8,137 nucleotides of DNA from Oscillospiraceae bacterium (lineage in GTDB: Bacteria; Bacillota; Clostridia; Oscillospirales; Ruminococcaceae), in contig JAFPYQ010000045.1 of the NCBI GenBank assembly GCA_017394475.1, positions 1 to 8,137 on the forward strand. Direction: 5' to 3'. The position numbers and the translations under genes are program-made. Shown here piece by piece: positions 6,352-8,137 of this stretch (position 1 is its first letter; each line of letters begins with the position of its first letter). The notes under the pieces are model-generated. The model had not been told where the DNA came from. It was given only the letters and a program-made list of their open reading frames with translations, and searched no databases.

Positions 6352-7464
6352 GTGAACGATATCTCATTCACTGTCAACGACGGGGAGATACTGGGTTTCC
6401 TGGGGCCTAACGGCGCCGGAAAATCCACCACCATGAACATCCTCACAGGATATATATCCGCCACAGACGGTGAGGTGCTCATAAACGGCATCGACATCCT
6501 GGATGAGCCTACAAGGGCAAAGAAAGAGATAGGCTATCTCCCCGAGATACCTCCCCTCTACCTGGATATGTCCGTAAATGAGTATCTGAACTTCATCTAC
6601 GACCTTAAAAAATGCAAGCTGCCGAAAAAGGCACACATCGAAGAGGTCTGCGGCCTGGTCAAGATAAAGGATGTTCAGAACCGACTGATAAAGCACCTTT
6701 CAAAGGGCTACAAGCAGCGTGTGGGCATGGCTCAGGCACTCATAGGCAACCCCGAGATACTCATCCTCGATGAGCCCACCGTTGGTCTCGACCCCAAGCA
6801 GATACTGGACATAAGGAACCTTATCAAAAGGCTGGGAAAGAAGCACACCGTTATCCTTTCCTCCCACATACTTTCCGAGATACAGGCCGTATGTGACAGG
6901 ATAGTCATCATCAACAAGGGAGAGATCGCTGCGGATGATACCACAGAGCATCTTTCCCAGATAGTCACCGACGATCTGCGCTATACCCTGCGCCTGGATG
7001 TGGGCGGGGAATACACCGTTGAAGCTCCCCCCGAGTCCGTCATAAAGGTCATAGAGACCATAGACGGCGTCAAGGGCGTGGATTTTGCAGGCTCAAAGGA
7101 AGAAAACACCATCGACCTCGACATAGAGGTAGAGGAAGGGACGGACATAAGGCGTGAGCTGTTCAGGCGCATGTGTGAGCGCAAATGGGCAATACTCGGT
7201 CTCAAGTCCAACCAGATGTCCCTTGAAGATATATTCCTGCGCATAACCATGGGCGACCAGATCGACCTTGGCGGCAAGAAGAAAGAAAGCGCATACGACG
7301 ACCCGAAGAATGTGGAGCTCAAAAAAGAGCTCATGACACAGGTTTCCGGTGCAGTCGCTGCGGTGGATGCCCTCAACAGGACAGAACAGACCTATGAGAT
7401 AAATGAGGATGCTGCTGCGGATGATACATCCGATGCATCACAGAATGAAAGTGAGGGAGAATAA
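6352..7464 (+). CDS. ABC transporter ATP-binding protein, GldA-like (5' end interrupted by TAG)
   Basis: This is the nucleotide-binding subunit of an ABC-2 type transporter, which hydrolyses ATP on the cytoplasmic face to drive the permease encoded next. Numbered from GTG 6352: Walker A GPNGAGKST (18-26), Q-loop region GYLPEIPPLY (61-70; glutamate where many families have glutamine), signature LSKGYKQR (116-123), Walker B ILILDEP (136-142) with D-loop GLDPKQ, and switch histidine SSH (170-172). After about residue 210 comes a C-terminal domain, then a lysine-rich patch (GGKKKES) and an acidic low-complexity tail (AAADDTSDASQNESEGE). The uninterrupted gene would begin at ATG 6304 and encode 386 codons including the TAG. 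If translation starts at GTG 6352, sixteen positions including the first strand and A-loop are lost and no ribosome-binding site is evident. It may be functional through reinitiation or readthrough, inactive, or intact in reality with a base error here. The substrate is unknown. Confidence 0.85.
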   Translation: MNDISFTVNDGEILGFLGPNGAGKSTTMNILTGYISATDGEVLINGIDILDEPTRAKKEIGYLPEIPPLYLDMSVNEYLNFIYDLKKCKLPKKAHIEEVCGLVKIKDVQNRLIKHLSKGYKQRVGMAQALIGNPEILILDEPTVGLDPKQILDIRNLIKRLGKKHTVILSSHILSEIQAVCDRIVIINKGEIAADDTTEHLSQIVTDDLRYTLRLDVGGEYTVEAPPESVIKVIETIDGVKGVDFAGSKEENTIDLDIEVEEGTDIRRELFRRMCERKWAILGLKSNQMSLEDIFLRITMGDQIDLGGKKKESAYDDPKNVELKKELMTQVSGAVAAVDALNRTEQTYEINEDAAADDTSDASQNESEGE

Positions 7465-8137
7465 TGTTTGCCATATACAAGCGTGAAATGAAGGCATACT
7501 TCACCTCACCCATCGCATATATATTCCTTGCGGTGTTCTATTTCATCACAGGATATGCATTCTCTGTGCTCAATCTGGGTTCCGCTACCACATCCCTTTC
7601 GGGAGCCTTCGGAATGGTGTTCACAGTGATACTGATACTCCTTCCCCTGCTCACCATGAGGCTCATGGCGGATGAGAAGAAGCAGAAAACAGAACAGTGC
7701 CTGCTGACAGCACCTGTGGATCTCACATCCATAGTCATGGGCAAGTTCTTCGCAGCACTTTCCGTATTCATCATGGGAATGTTAATATATGTGATATATG
7801 TGATCGTGCTCAAAATCCTTGCAGGCAGCGTGGCAATGTCCGAAGTGCTTGGCAATATGCTGGGACTCCTGCTGCTGGGCGCATCATTCATTTCGATAGG
7901 TATATTTGTTTCCTCCCTCACCGAGGTGCAGATAGTTGCCGCAATAGTGAGTTTCGTAATAAATTTCGTACTCTACATGTGCGATATCGTGGCAGGCACG
8001 GTAACATGGGCTCCCCTTTCCGCTATGCTCTATGCCATAGGCTTCTACAGCCGATACAATGAATTCACACAGGGCATACTCAATGTGACCAGCGTTGTAT
8101 ATTTCCTCAGTGTCATATTCATATTCAATTTTCTTAC
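7464..8137 (+). CDS. ABC-2 type transporter permease, GldF-like (3' end outside window)
   Basis: This is the membrane subunit partnering the ATPase just upstream. The ATG at 7464 overlaps the ATPase TAA by one base (TAATG) and follows a purine-rich GAGGGAGA (7453-7460), so start and coupling are well supported. The 224 codons present contain no stop and run off the right edge. The N-terminus, MFAIYKREMKAYFTSPIAYI, is the typical ABC-2 opening, a cytoplasmic amphipathic stretch before the first membrane segment. Hydrophobic segments lie near residues 17-37, 50-66, 95-119, 130-151, 156-173 and 209 onwards. The cytoplasmic loop RLMADEKKQKTEQCLLTAPV (66-85) matches the RLxAEEkrxGTxExLLtaPV block of the GldF/NosY-like permease group. 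The substrate cannot be inferred. Confidence is high for the class and moderate for the GldF-like label. Confidence 0.88.
   Translation, partial: MFAIYKREMKAYFTSPIAYIFLAVFYFITGYAFSVLNLGSATTSLSGAFGMVFTVILILLPLLTMRLMADEKKQKTEQCLLTAPVDLTSIVMGKFFAALSVFIMGMLIYVIYVIVLKILAGSVAMSEVLGNMLGLLLLGASFISIGIFVSSLTEVQIVAAIVSFVINFVLYMCDIVAGTVTWAPLSAMLYAIGFYSRYNEFTQGILNVTSVVYFLSVIFIFNFL

Overview
The window looks like a chromosomal housekeeping region from a low-to-mid GC Gram-positive bacterium of the Clostridia. The gene order infB-rbfA-DHH phosphoesterase-truB-ribF is the distal part of the classical Firmicutes nusA-infB operon. Protein style (short RibF, LSKGYKQR-type ABC signature), heavy ATA isoleucine use and roughly half GC suggest Ruminococcus or a close relative in the Oscillospiraceae. 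That assignment is inference from recall, not from a search.

Layout, all on the + strand. Positions 1-4699 hold a tightly packed translation and cofactor block: infB (5' end outside the window), rbfA, an NrnA-type DHH/DHHA1 phosphoesterase, truB and ribF. gltX (4711-6162) follows, joined to ribF by a 4-base ATGA overlap of its alternative upstream start. These genes are probably co-transcribed: gaps are -1 to +31 bases and no terminator is visible between them. Together they cover translation initiation (IF2), 30S maturation (RbfA), nanoRNA/pAp turnover (NrnA), tRNA U55 pseudouridylation (TruB), FMN/FAD synthesis (RibF) and tRNA-Glu charging (GltX).

After a 141-base intergenic stretch (6163-6303) comes a second unit: an ABC transporter ATPase and, overlapping its stop codon by one base, an ABC-2 type permease of the GldF kind that runs off the right edge. 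The intergenic stretch carries a consensus TATAAT box exactly centred in a perfect inverted repeat (CAGTAG-TATAAT-CTACTG), so this unit probably has its own promoter, possibly repressor-controlled.

The most unusual observation is at the start of the ATPase gene. The expected start (ATG 6304, preceded by GGAGG) opens a frame reading MIEVKHLTKN, followed by an in-frame TAG at 6334-6336, and then continues as a fully conserved ABC ATPase. The TAG sits where the family has the A-loop tyrosine, and one C-to-G change from TAC explains it. It may be a real nonsense mutation, a reinitiation or readthrough site, or a sequencing error. I see no phage, IS element, CRISPR array, RNA gene or clearly undescribed system in the window.
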